Part shown: in pieces, positions 33,515-42,053 of the stretch
How positions within the stretch are numbered: position 1 is the first letter of the stretch
How the letters are laid out: each line of letters begins with the position of its first letter
DNA from: Treponema sp. UBA1747
GTDB taxonomy: Bacteria; Spirochaetota; Spirochaetia; Treponematales; Treponemataceae
DNA length: 64,000 bases
Reading direction: 5' to 3'
Assembly: GCA_002315375.1 (NCBI GenBank)
Contig: DCHR01000029.1
Location: 1 to 64,000 of the forward strand
Notes under the pieces: model-generated
Seen by the model: only the letters and a program-made list of their open reading frames with translations
What the model was told of the DNA's origin: nothing
The model's database searches: none
Made by a program: the position numbers and the translations under genes

Positions 33515-34986
33515 AATTCCATTCCTAATCCCCATTCGGCAATTCTGTATTCAAAGAACATAGGTGCCTGCATGGAAGCAACTTTTCCGTAATAGTCTAC
33601 AGCAACAGGTGTGGCTTCGAAAAGTTCATTATAAAGCCCGAAGTAGAAATAAAGTTTTCCTCTTTTTGTAGTGCTTTCTTCTTTAGGTATTTTGAGAATA
33701 AGATTGTTTGCTGCATTTTTGCTGTAATTGTCATAGTAGAATTTTACCATAAGGTATTCCAGGGAATCCCTGTTCATTTTTTTCATGACAGGAGCCAGGT
33801 ATTCTTTTGCCTTGAAGGAATTTCCTTCTTTGAAATATGTAGCAGCAACCATAAGTGCATAACACCAGTTGTAGCTTCCACCTGCAAGATATGCTTTGTG
33901 GAAATCGTAACGGGCAGCTTCCCAGTTCTGTGCATGCCATTCAAGGACACCGGCACTTTCATATGCGTAATAATAATCAGGGTTCTTTTCAATAACTTTG
34001 CGGTAATTTTCCAGGGCAGCATCCAGATTGTTGCTTTCATCATTTATACCGGCCAGATATGCATAAGCCAGAAAATAATCAGGATCCAGGTCAGTTGCTT
34101 TTTCCCACTGGGCTATAGCTTCCTTGTTACGGTTCATCTGATGAAGGTATGAGCCGTAGTCCATACGGAAGTCATAATTTACAGGGTCTTTGTCGATTGC
34201 CTGTTCAATATATTTGATTGCTGTAGAGAAGTTTTCGTTTTCTGCTGCAAGCTTTCCCATATAGGCCAGAGCCATTGAATTGTCAGGATCAATTTCCAGA
34301 ACTTTTTCGAAGGATTCTTTTGCCACCGAGTCTTCCATAAGGTAAAAACTCATAAGTCCTGAACCGAAAAGTGCATCTGTATTTTCAGGTTCACTTATCA
34401 GGGCTTTTTTATAGGAGTTTCTGGCGTTTTTCCATTTTTTATTCAGGGCATATTCCTGGCCAATCTGAATATTCATGGTCGGATTGTTCGGATCCAGAGT
34501 AAGAATTCGGTTTGAATAAGATTTATAGGAGTTTTTGTCTCCAGCTGATTTTGCAATGAGGGCATTCATTTCAAGAATTTCCAGGTCATCAGGGTATTCT
34601 TCTTCAAGCTGTTTTCCTAAAGCACCGGCAGCTTCCAGGTCGCCTGACGAAAGGAGCAGGGAAGCATGAAGGAAAATCATGTCTTTGTCTGCCGCAATTT
34701 CTTCCGGAATTTCATCAAAAAGGGCTAAAGCTCCCTTAAGGTCATTGTTTTCAAGTTTTTCTCTGAGGCGTTTTGCAAAAGCAACCTCAGGAGGGTCTTC
34801 TGGTTCCGGTTCGGGAATAATTTCAGGCTCCTGAATCTTTTGTTCTTCTTCAACAGTTTTTTGGGTTTCTGTTGTGATAACCGGTTCTTCTGCCGGTTTC
34901 TTTTCATTTTCCGGTGCAGAACCACAGCCTGAAAGGAGGAGGGCAGCCGTAATCGTCACGGCCAGTACTTTAATATTGCGTTTCAT
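33511..34986 (-). CDS. TPR-repeat lipoprotein
   Basis: 491 aa. A lipoprotein signal (lipobox LLSGC at about residue 22) is followed by an acidic Pro/Glu-rich linker (about 25-70), then about ten tetratricopeptide repeats (such as YALNKKWKNARNSYKKAL, ALAYMGKLAAENENFSTAIKY). It is a scaffold for protein contacts in the envelope. I start at MKRNIKVL (ATG 34984-34986), which has AGGGTGG upstream and gives a proper signal peptide. It is coupled to the TraB-family gene by a 4-base overlap. Confidence 0.9.
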   Translation of the reverse strand: MKRNIKVLAVTITAALLLSGCGSAPENEKKPAEEPVITTETQKTVEEEQKIQEPEIIPEPEPEDPPEVAFAKRLREKLENNDLKGALALFDEIPEEIAADKDMIFLHASLLLSSGDLEAAGALGKQLEEEYPDDLEILEMNALIAKSAGDKNSYKSYSNRILTLDPNNPTMNIQIGQEYALNKKWKNARNSYKKALISEPENTDALFGSGLMSFYLMEDSVAKESFEKVLEIDPDNSMALAYMGKLAAENENFSTAIKYIEQAIDKDPVNYDFRMDYGSYLHQMNRNKEAIAQWEKATDLDPDYFLAYAYLAGINDESNNLDAALENYRKVIEKNPDYYYAYESAGVLEWHAQNWEAARYDFHKAYLAGGSYNWCYALMVAATYFKEGNSFKAKEYLAPVMKKMNRDSLEYLMVKFYYDNYSKNAANNLILKIPKEESTTKRGKLYFYFGLYNELFEATPVAVDYYGKVASMQAPMFFEYRIAEWGLGMEL

Positions 34987-35014
34987 TGTAAAAATCCACC
35001 CTATCATTTATAAT
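34986..35014 (+). promoter_or_regulatory. Promoter of the large unknown envelope protein
   Basis: TTGTAA, a 17-base spacer and TATAAT; the ATG follows eight bases later, so the leader is 0-2 nt. The -10 is part of TTTATAAT, which on the other strand reads TATAAA towards the TPR gene. Confidence 0.65.
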
Positions 35015-35022
35015 GAGCAATT

Positions 35023-37023
35023 ATGTTTGCCCGAACTATCAAAAAAGCACTTTTGTTTTTCGTAGTCGATATCTTAATCATTATCGGCATTTTTGTACTT
35101 CAATTTAGTAACGATTCAATTATTACCGAAAAAAACGGAAATCTGCAAATCACCCTTTCTGAAACAAAGGATAACAATAATAAATCTGTTCTCAGAAATA
35201 AGTTTAACCTTATTTATAATGGTGTCACTCTTTCCTGTGATGATACAAAGCCTGCAAAAATCCTGCGTAAAGGAAAAGAAGCCGGCGATCTGGAATCAGT
35301 TGCCCTTATTAACTGGGAGAAAATGTCAGATACAGATTATATCTTCTATTTTACAGATGATATCAAACTTCATGTAAACCTGACTGATACAACAGAAAAG
35401 GGTACAATTTCCTTTCTTGCAGAGCTTCCAGGCGGTCCTGATGGAATTGAAGAGTTCTATATGCCTTATGCTCTTGCTGCCAGCTCTGAAATCCAAAGTG
35501 AAGCCAGTTCCCGTATTGTTATGGGCAGCAAAAAGGCTATGTGGGAATTCACTGCTTCTTCACTGGATAACCAGATGGTTTGCTTCACAAAAGCAAAATC
35601 ACTGGCAAGCTTTGCTTACTTTGAACAGACAGTTGAGTTCAAATTTGCTTCTCTTGCAGGTTCTGTTCTTGTTGGCGGTTATGATTCTATTGTCCGTACC
35701 TTCAGAGACAGCATTATTTCTCAGTTCAAGGCTAATCAGTCAGAAAGCAGTCAGAATGAACAGGCTGTTGTGGCTTATGTGGCAGAACAGGCATCCCGTG
35801 GCAATTACACTTCTGCAATCGAAGAAATTCCACAGAGCTTCAAGCGCAGTGATTCCCGAACCTTCCTTTCAGCCCCATATTTCAACAATCTTGTTCAGAC
35901 AAACAAGACTCTTGAAACAAATATCAACGAAAAAGACGCAATTATCAGAAAAGCAGTTAACAATAACAGTCTCAGTCTCTATACAATCAGAAATATTGCA
36001 GATTATATGTATCTTTATCCTAATTCAGGTACTATCAAGCGCATTACTGAAAATGCCGGTGAAGCAAACATCGGACAGTGTTCTCTGGCTGAAGCTGCCG
36101 GTATTTTAAGAACTTACGTTGAAATGATGTCTCTTTCAAAGGCTTATGCTTCCCATATGGAAGGAAGTCTTAATGACTGTGTAGAAAAGATTGAAAAAGC
36201 CTGTACGATGGAAGGTTCAAACCTTACAATTGCAGAAAACGGAACCTTCCTTTCAGTTGTTCAGGCTGTTGAAGTAGGTGATGCACTTCTCCGTTACGGT
36301 CAGTTTATCGGTGACCAGAGTCTTATTGCTGGCGGTAAGGCAATCGTTTCTTCTTACATCGGGGAATGTTCTTCATTCGACCTTAGAACTCTCATCGATC
36401 TTTATCCTGTTGTTGTTCACGATAATTCTTTCTATCCTCATTTTGTTAAGATTTACACATCAGGAGACAATGTTGTCTGGGCATGGACAGTTGCAGAATC
36501 AATCGGCTATGAACGCGGAGAAGACCGCAGCATAACCTTTAATGTTGAATTCCCAGAAGGTGATACACATTATGTTATTCTCCGTGGAATCAATCCGTTC
36601 AGGAATATTTATATTTATGACATGATATTCCGCACAGACCCTCGTTTTGAAAGCTATAACTCTTCCGGTTATGTTTATGATGCTGATACAAAGGCTCTGC
36701 TCCTTAAATCCCGTCATAAGTCAGGAAAAGAAGCTGTCAGACTTACTTATCCGGTTCCTGCAGCAGCAAAACCGGCTCCGGCTCCAGTTCCTGAAGAGAC
36801 TGAAGTACAGCAGTCTGCAGCTGTTCAGGAAACTCCTGCAGCACAGCCTGTAACTACGGAAACTCAGCCGGCCGCTCCGGTTCCTGAAAATACTCCGTCA
36901 GAGGCTGAAATTCTGAAACAGAAAGTTCAGGCAGAAGCAGATGCTGCCAGAGCTGCTGCACAGGCCACCGCTGCACAGGCTGCGGCAGCTGCAAATGGAA
37001 TAAGAAATAATCCGGTTGAATAA
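35023..37023 (+). CDS. Large unknown envelope protein with Pro/Ala-rich tail
   Basis: 666 aa. One N-terminal membrane anchor (about 8-28) puts the rest in the periplasm. I recognise no domain. Residues 35-230 look strand-rich, 240-460 mostly helical, and 470-560 strand-rich again. The tail (about 575-666) is Pro/Ala/Glu/Gln-rich and ends in an Ala-rich helix (EADAARAAAQATAAQ), a wall- or membrane-spanning linker by appearance. It is divergent from the TPR lipoprotein, with which it shares a -10 region, and is followed by a strong terminator. Likely genus-specific. Confidence 0.8.
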   Translation: MFARTIKKALLFFVVDILIIIGIFVLQFSNDSIITEKNGNLQITLSETKDNNNKSVLRNKFNLIYNGVTLSCDDTKPAKILRKGKEAGDLESVALINWEKMSDTDYIFYFTDDIKLHVNLTDTTEKGTISFLAELPGGPDGIEEFYMPYALAASSEIQSEASSRIVMGSKKAMWEFTASSLDNQMVCFTKAKSLASFAYFEQTVEFKFASLAGSVLVGGYDSIVRTFRDSIISQFKANQSESSQNEQAVVAYVAEQASRGNYTSAIEEIPQSFKRSDSRTFLSAPYFNNLVQTNKTLETNINEKDAIIRKAVNNNSLSLYTIRNIADYMYLYPNSGTIKRITENAGEANIGQCSLAEAAGILRTYVEMMSLSKAYASHMEGSLNDCVEKIEKACTMEGSNLTIAENGTFLSVVQAVEVGDALLRYGQFIGDQSLIAGGKAIVSSYIGECSSFDLRTLIDLYPVVVHDNSFYPHFVKIYTSGDNVVWAWTVAESIGYERGEDRSITFNVEFPEGDTHYVILRGINPFRNIYIYDMIFRTDPRFESYNSSGYVYDADTKALLLKSRHKSGKEAVRLTYPVPAAAKPAPAPVPEETEVQQSAAVQETPAAQPVTTETQPAAPVPENTPSEAEILKQKVQAEADAARAAAQATAAQAAAAANGIRNNPVE

Positions 37024-37066
37024 ATCTGACAGAATAATCCGGGGTTCAGTTAATTCTGTTACCCCC

Positions 37067-37118
37067 AAAAAAAATCCCGCTGGTTCAGGAAACCTGAAAA
37101 TCAGCGGGATTTTTTTTG
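37067..37118. terminator. Bidirectional terminator
   Basis: AAAAAAAATCCCGCTG pairs with CAGCGGGATTTTTTTT, with an inner TTCAGG/CCTGAA stem. It serves the unknown envelope gene and the convergent xylanase gene. Confidence 0.93.
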
Positions 37119-37142
37119 TAACTGAAAGATTCAGTATTTTAA

Positions 37143-38843
37143 TTATTCAGCTTTTGCTTTTTCTGCGGCTTCCATTACGCCGTAGTAAGAAGGTTTTGCG
37201 TACAGTTCTCTTTCTTCAAAAAGGAGAGGATGCTGTTTATTGCCTTTGTATTCTTTCTGGTTATCAAGCCAGGTGCCGGCATCTGTAAGTCCCCAGAGAG
37301 TAACGTTTGTAATACCGTGTTTTTCAGGTGTTGCACGATTTTTGATGAACATTGTGAAGAACTCGTTGTAACGGTTCTTCTGTTTGATAGGACTGTATTT
37401 AAGTGCATGTCCGATATCCATTTCTGTAACATGAACATCCAGACCTCTTGAAACGAAGTGCTGGACTGCTGTTTCAAAACTGTCGTCTCCGGTAACCTTT
37501 GGACTGGTCATATTCATATGGCTCTGCATACCAACAGCATCGATACGTGCTTCCGGATTTGCCAGGATTGCATCAACAATCTTCAGTACAGCATTGTGTT
37601 TGCCGCCTTTAGCCTGATTTGAACCTGAATATGTTCCGTAATCGTTATAAACCAGAACTACATCTTTCGGTGCATACATATTTGCAAAACGGAAGGCATT
37701 TACGATAAATTCTTCACTTTTGTAAACTCTGTACCAGTCAGAATCTTCGCGAAGCCAGCGGGTATCTGAAGCTCCGTCCAGGGCTGCTTCATTTACTACG
37801 TCCCAAGCCCAGACTACATGTTCCTTGCACTTGTTTTTTGTTTCCCATGCCTGAACATGTTCAAGAACCGATTTAATGTACCATTCATGACGGGCATTCA
37901 TTGTTTCCCGGTCTACCAGAGGAGCATCTTTTGAAGAGCTGTAACCTTCTGTGAAGAACCAGTGTGGAGTCTGTGCATGCCAGGTAAGAACGTGACCGCG
38001 GATTTTGAGATTATTCATTTTTGCAATGCCCAGAATTGCATCCATGTCAGTGAATTTTGGCAGAAGGGCAGGAACATCGATTGTTTTTCCTGTGCTGTCA
38101 GTGAACTGAGTGATTTTTGCATTCGGATTCTGCCATGCAAAAAGGAAGTCAGGTTTGAACTCATTTCCCATAGTGATTGAATCAGCATGGCGGTAAAGAC
38201 CGTCCTGAATGTCACCGTTGTTCAGTTCTCCTTTGTATGTAACTGCAAGCCCGAATGAGAAGAAATCTTTGTAGACTTTTTTCAGACTTGGAACTTCCAT
38301 CCATGATACTTTTGGTCCCAGAGAACCTTCTGTTTCGATTTTAACGTTGAAATTCTTCAGGTAGAAAGTCAGGGAATCTACAGGAATACCTGATTTTGAA
38401 AGGTAAAGCTGTTTGTTCTGTCCGATGCAGACAGAAACTTTTCCTTCGAAATGGGTCCATTCATTGGTTTTTACGTTTCTGCGGTCCAGTTCTGGGAAAC
38501 CTGCTTCAAAGTCATTTATCATCCAGATTACGTCATAAACGTCATCTTTTCCGGTGATTTTGATGTCTCCTGAAAGGATAATGTTTATTTCCTGGTTTGA
38601 AACTTCGTCCAGTGAAACAGCAATCGGGTTCTGTTTTGTAACAGCAGAACCTTTTATTACAGTAACATCCTTGAAACCGTCGACTTTCTGTCCGTATTTG
38701 ATGGCTTTTTTGTCTGCATCAATTCTGGTTACTGTAAAAGAGCCGTCTTCATTCTTTACCATGTTTGATTCTGGTTCTGCCGCATTAAGACTAAGGGCAC
38801 AAAGCATGAAAACAGAGGTTATAAGTAATTTGATTTTCTTCAT
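37143..38843 (-). CDS. GH10 endo-1,4-beta-xylanase, secreted
   Basis: 566 aa. Signal peptide about 1-22 (LCALSLNAAEP). Residues about 25-195 form a strand-rich module that looks like a carbohydrate-binding domain (AFYLKNF, KINGKD-type features only; family not assignable). The GH10 barrel follows (about 200-560): RGHVLTWHAQTPHWFF, acid/base Glu in WDVVNEAALDG, nucleophile Glu in VHVTEMDIGH and VTLWGLTDAGTWL. It is exported and cuts xylan. I start at MKKIKLL, with GAGGAAAA upstream; the 62 extra upstream residues in frame are not credible. Confidence 0.94.
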   Translation of the reverse strand: MKKIKLLITSVFMLCALSLNAAEPESNMVKNEDGSFTVTRIDADKKAIKYGQKVDGFKDVTVIKGSAVTKQNPIAVSLDEVSNQEINIILSGDIKITGKDDVYDVIWMINDFEAGFPELDRRNVKTNEWTHFEGKVSVCIGQNKQLYLSKSGIPVDSLTFYLKNFNVKIETEGSLGPKVSWMEVPSLKKVYKDFFSFGLAVTYKGELNNGDIQDGLYRHADSITMGNEFKPDFLFAWQNPNAKITQFTDSTGKTIDVPALLPKFTDMDAILGIAKMNNLKIRGHVLTWHAQTPHWFFTEGYSSSKDAPLVDRETMNARHEWYIKSVLEHVQAWETKNKCKEHVVWAWDVVNEAALDGASDTRWLREDSDWYRVYKSEEFIVNAFRFANMYAPKDVVLVYNDYGTYSGSNQAKGGKHNAVLKIVDAILANPEARIDAVGMQSHMNMTSPKVTGDDSFETAVQHFVSRGLDVHVTEMDIGHALKYSPIKQKNRYNEFFTMFIKNRATPEKHGITNVTLWGLTDAGTWLDNQKEYKGNKQHPLLFEERELYAKPSYYGVMEAAEKAKAE

Positions 38844-39052
38844 TGTTTTCCTCATATAATTGAAAAGATTTACATTCATTATAACCCTATAAATATAGTT
38901 TAGGATACGGGAAAAACCTTGAAAGAGTGCGTCAAGTGAAAAAAACGAAAAATTAGAAAAAAATTGAAATTTTTTCGACAAATTTTGAAAAAATGTGATA
39001 TACTCTAAGATACTATCTAGAAAAAACAAAAGTTGTTATCAGGAGCTCAAAA

Positions 39053-40480
39053 TTGAGTAAACATGATTTCCCAAAAATCCATTTTTATGACCAGGATTTC
39101 GTAGATATTTATAACAAAACCTGGAACTGGGTTTCTGCCCAGTGGATTAATGCCGAAACCGGTGAACAGGATCCGGAAGGTTATTTTGTTTATCCTGAAG
39201 ACGGAAAACATATTCTGAATCAGATGGATTCCGTATTCTCTTCTTTCTATTTAGTTTATTCAAACCGCAATTTCGAAGCAGAAAAAAACATAGACTATTT
39301 ATATGCCCGTCAGGAACCAAATGGTGCTATCCGCTGGAAGTATGATCTGGACACAAATGAACCTGTTTTTGAAAAGAAAAATCCGGAAGGAATCGGACTT
39401 CCTCTTTTTGCATGGGCTGAATACAACCTTTACCACAAAAGTGCAAACAAACGCCGCATAAAGGATGTAATGCCTGTTCTTCAGAAGTTCATGAACTGGA
39501 TTGATGAAACTTTCAAAAAGCCTAACGGTCTTTATGCGGTTCCATTCCAGGCATCCGGAATGACCAATGCTCCACGCGACGGTTCATATTATCCTGTAGA
39601 TTTCAATGCATGTATGGCTTTGAACGCTTCTTACATGTCAGCTCTTGGCGATATCCTTAATGACAAGGAATTGAGCTTCCAGTACCGCAAAATGTACTTC
39701 TCAATCAAAACCCGCGTAAATTCACTTATGTGGGATGATAAAACAGGTTTCTATCATGACCTGGATAAAAACGAAGAGCGTCTTAAGGAAAAAACTATTG
39801 CAGGCTTCTGGCCTCTCCTGGCAGAAATCCCTAATGCAGATAAAGCAGATTGTCTGGTAGCTCATATCAACAATCCAAAGACTTTCGGAACAGATCATCC
39901 TTTCCCAACACTTTCAAAAGACAGTCCGTCTTTCAGTGAAAAGGGAAATGCATACTGCGGAAGTGTTTATCCTTTGTTCAACTTCATGGTTATTAAGGGA
40001 CTTGAAAAATACAATCAGTATGAACTGGCCCGTGAATGTGCAATCCGTCACCTGTATTATGTTCTGGAAGGAATGATTCCTAATGATGACAAACCTGGTG
40101 ATCTTTATGAAGCATATCTTCCTGAAGGCGAAGGAAAACCTTCTTCAAAAATGCGCGGAGTTTTCCCTAAACCTCGTTATCTTCAGACAGCAGGTTTAAG
40201 TACCATCGCCCTTATGATTGAAAACGTTATTGGTCTGGAAATCAGTCTTCCACGCAAAACTGTAGACTGGATTATTCCAAACCTTGAAATAATGGGTATT
40301 GAAAATCTGTCTCTCAAACGCAACCTTATTACAATTCTCAGCAATAAGTCTAACCGCGGTTGGGAAATTCAGATGGAAAGTGAAAAACTTTATTACTTCA
40401 CAATCAATATTATCGATCAGAAAAAGAAAACACTTCCGATTCCATCGGGCAAGTGTTCTATGCTCATAGACAAACTCTAA
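39053..40480 (+). CDS. GH37/GH63-like (alpha/alpha)6 glycoside hydrolase
   Basis: 475 aa, no signal peptide. The protein looks like an alpha/alpha-toroid glycosidase of clan GH-G: DSVFSSFYLVYSNRN, NGAIRWKYDLDT, SGMTNAPRDGSYYPVDFNACMALNASY, DKTGFYHDLD and AIRHLYYVLEG. The substrate is uncertain (trehalose-, glucosylglycerate- or mannosylglycerate-type are possible). It starts with TTG: AGGAG at 39041-39045 is spaced 7 bases from TTG at 39053 and no ATG fits. It leads an operon with ppx (18-base gap), ppk and the GH130 phosphorylase. Confidence 0.78.
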   Translation: MSKHDFPKIHFYDQDFVDIYNKTWNWVSAQWINAETGEQDPEGYFVYPEDGKHILNQMDSVFSSFYLVYSNRNFEAEKNIDYLYARQEPNGAIRWKYDLDTNEPVFEKKNPEGIGLPLFAWAEYNLYHKSANKRRIKDVMPVLQKFMNWIDETFKKPNGLYAVPFQASGMTNAPRDGSYYPVDFNACMALNASYMSALGDILNDKELSFQYRKMYFSIKTRVNSLMWDDKTGFYHDLDKNEERLKEKTIAGFWPLLAEIPNADKADCLVAHINNPKTFGTDHPFPTLSKDSPSFSEKGNAYCGSVYPLFNFMVIKGLEKYNQYELARECAIRHLYYVLEGMIPNDDKPGDLYEAYLPEGEGKPSSKMRGVFPKPRYLQTAGLSTIALMIENVIGLEISLPRKTVDWIIPNLEIMGIENLSLKRNLITILSNKSNRGWEIQMESEKLYYFTINIIDQKKKTLPIPSGKCSMLIDKL

Positions 40481-40498
40481 TCAGAGAGGACGGTTCCA

Positions 40499-42028
40499 AT
40501 GGCAACACCTGAAGCAGTAATTGAAATCGGCTCTACAGGCGTTCGCCTTTTGGTGGCCGAAGTAACTCCTGAAAAAAAACGAAACATCCTGGACAGGTCG
40601 GAACTTCCGCTTCCCCTTGGACGGGATGTTTTTACATCTTCACTTATTTCCCGGGAAACTCAGAGTCAGTGTGTTCAGATTTTAAAGCGCTTTCGTGAGC
40701 AGCTTGAAGGCTGGGGAATTACACCTGCACAGACTACTGTTGTTGCCGCCTCTGTCTTCCATGAAGCCAAAAACCGTGACCCGGTTATGGACCGCATCCT
40801 GGTTCAAACCGGATTCCGTATCCGCATCATGGATGGTATTGAAGAAAACCGTCTTATGTATCTGGCAGTATCGGAATGTCTCAAAGAAGAGCCGGTAGAT
40901 TTCCGCTCAAAGAGTACTGTCGTTCTGGTGGTTTCCGGCGGATCAACTGAAGTTATGCTCATGCGCCGCGGAAAAATGGCCGGGGTTCACAGCCTCAAGC
41001 TTGGAACTGTTCGTATTGAACAGCAGCTCAGAAGCTCTGCTTCAAGCTATGATGACATGCGCCGTTACATCAGGGAAGCAATCGTAAATACAAAAGGTTC
41101 CCTGGACAATGAACTGGATATTTCCGAAGTTGAACAGTTTATGGCTGTCGGAATGGATATGACTCTTGCTGCGGTTCATGTGGGAAAACCTCTCACAACT
41201 TTTCTTTGGGAAATTGATACAGGTGCCTTCGACCGTTTTGTAAAAACTGTTCAGACTTATTCTGTCGATGAATGTGTAGCCCGCTTCAAGATTTCCTATA
41301 ACGATGCACAGACTCTTCAGGCAAGTCTTACTATTTATAATATTTTTATTCAGCTTACAAAGGTTAAAAAGATAATCGTTCCTGAAACAAATATTCGTGA
41401 CGGACTTATTATCAGCAAGACTTCAACTGAAAATGAAGAACTGCTTCTGGAATTTAACAGTCAGATTACTGCTTCTGCCAGAAACCTGCTCAGAAAATAC
41501 CATGGAGATGAAAGTCATGCTGAATGTGTAGTGCATAATGCACTGAAACTTTTTGATCTGCTGAAGAATGAAATTGGCCTGGATGACCATGCACGGCTTC
41601 TTCTGGAAGTAGCAGCTATTCTTCATGACGTAGGATGTTTCATTCATTTGAATCATCACAATATTCACAGTGAATATATAATCAACCATTCGGAAATATT
41701 CGGACTTTCTGAAAGCGACAGAACTATTATAGGACAGATTGCAAAATACCATCGGGGAAAACAGCAGCCTCAGGACAGCGAAAGCTTTGCACTTCTTCCC
41801 CGCGTGTACCGCATGACTATTCTGAAACTGTGCGCAATTCTTCGTGTAGCAGATGCCTTGGACCGAAGCCACAGTCAGGAATTCAGCAGTGTTCAGATAA
41901 GTCTGAATGGAGATGTTCTGAATATTAAGAGTGAATACAGACACAATACTGTTCTGGAAAATCTGGCTTTGTCAGAAAAAGGGGAACTGTTTGAAAGTGT
42001 ATTCGGATATAAAGTAGCCCTCAGTTAA
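40499..42028 (+). CDS. ppx: Exopolyphosphatase / guanosine pentaphosphatase (Ppx/GppA)
   Basis: 509 aa. The N-terminal actin-like ASKHA domain (AVIEIGSTGVRLLVAEV, LVVSGGSTEVMLMRRGK) removes terminal phosphate from polyphosphate or pppGpp. The C-terminal HD-like helical domain includes AAILHDVGCFIHLNHHNIHSEY. GAGAGGA precedes the ATG. Directly upstream of ppk (25 bases), so synthesis and breakdown of polyphosphate are set by one transcript. Confidence 0.92.
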   Translation: MATPEAVIEIGSTGVRLLVAEVTPEKKRNILDRSELPLPLGRDVFTSSLISRETQSQCVQILKRFREQLEGWGITPAQTTVVAASVFHEAKNRDPVMDRILVQTGFRIRIMDGIEENRLMYLAVSECLKEEPVDFRSKSTVVLVVSGGSTEVMLMRRGKMAGVHSLKLGTVRIEQQLRSSASSYDDMRRYIREAIVNTKGSLDNELDISEVEQFMAVGMDMTLAAVHVGKPLTTFLWEIDTGAFDRFVKTVQTYSVDECVARFKISYNDAQTLQASLTIYNIFIQLTKVKKIIVPETNIRDGLIISKTSTENEELLLEFNSQITASARNLLRKYHGDESHAECVVHNALKLFDLLKNEIGLDDHARLLLEVAAILHDVGCFIHLNHHNIHSEYIINHSEIFGLSESDRTIIGQIAKYHRGKQQPQDSESFALLPRVYRMTILKLCAILRVADALDRSHSQEFSSVQISLNGDVLNIKSEYRHNTVLENLALSEKGELFESVFGYKVALS

Positions 42029-42053
42029 CGGACCAAAGGCAGTGGATTGAAAT

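Noticed and set aside
37016..37288. Plus-strand 90-aa reading frame after the unknown envelope gene
   Set aside because: It covers a terminator and is antisense to the xylanase.
38844..39029. N-terminal extension of the xylanase by 62 residues
   Set aside because: A/T-rich intergenic translation; a proper signal peptide and ribosome binding site fit the ATG at 38841-38843.
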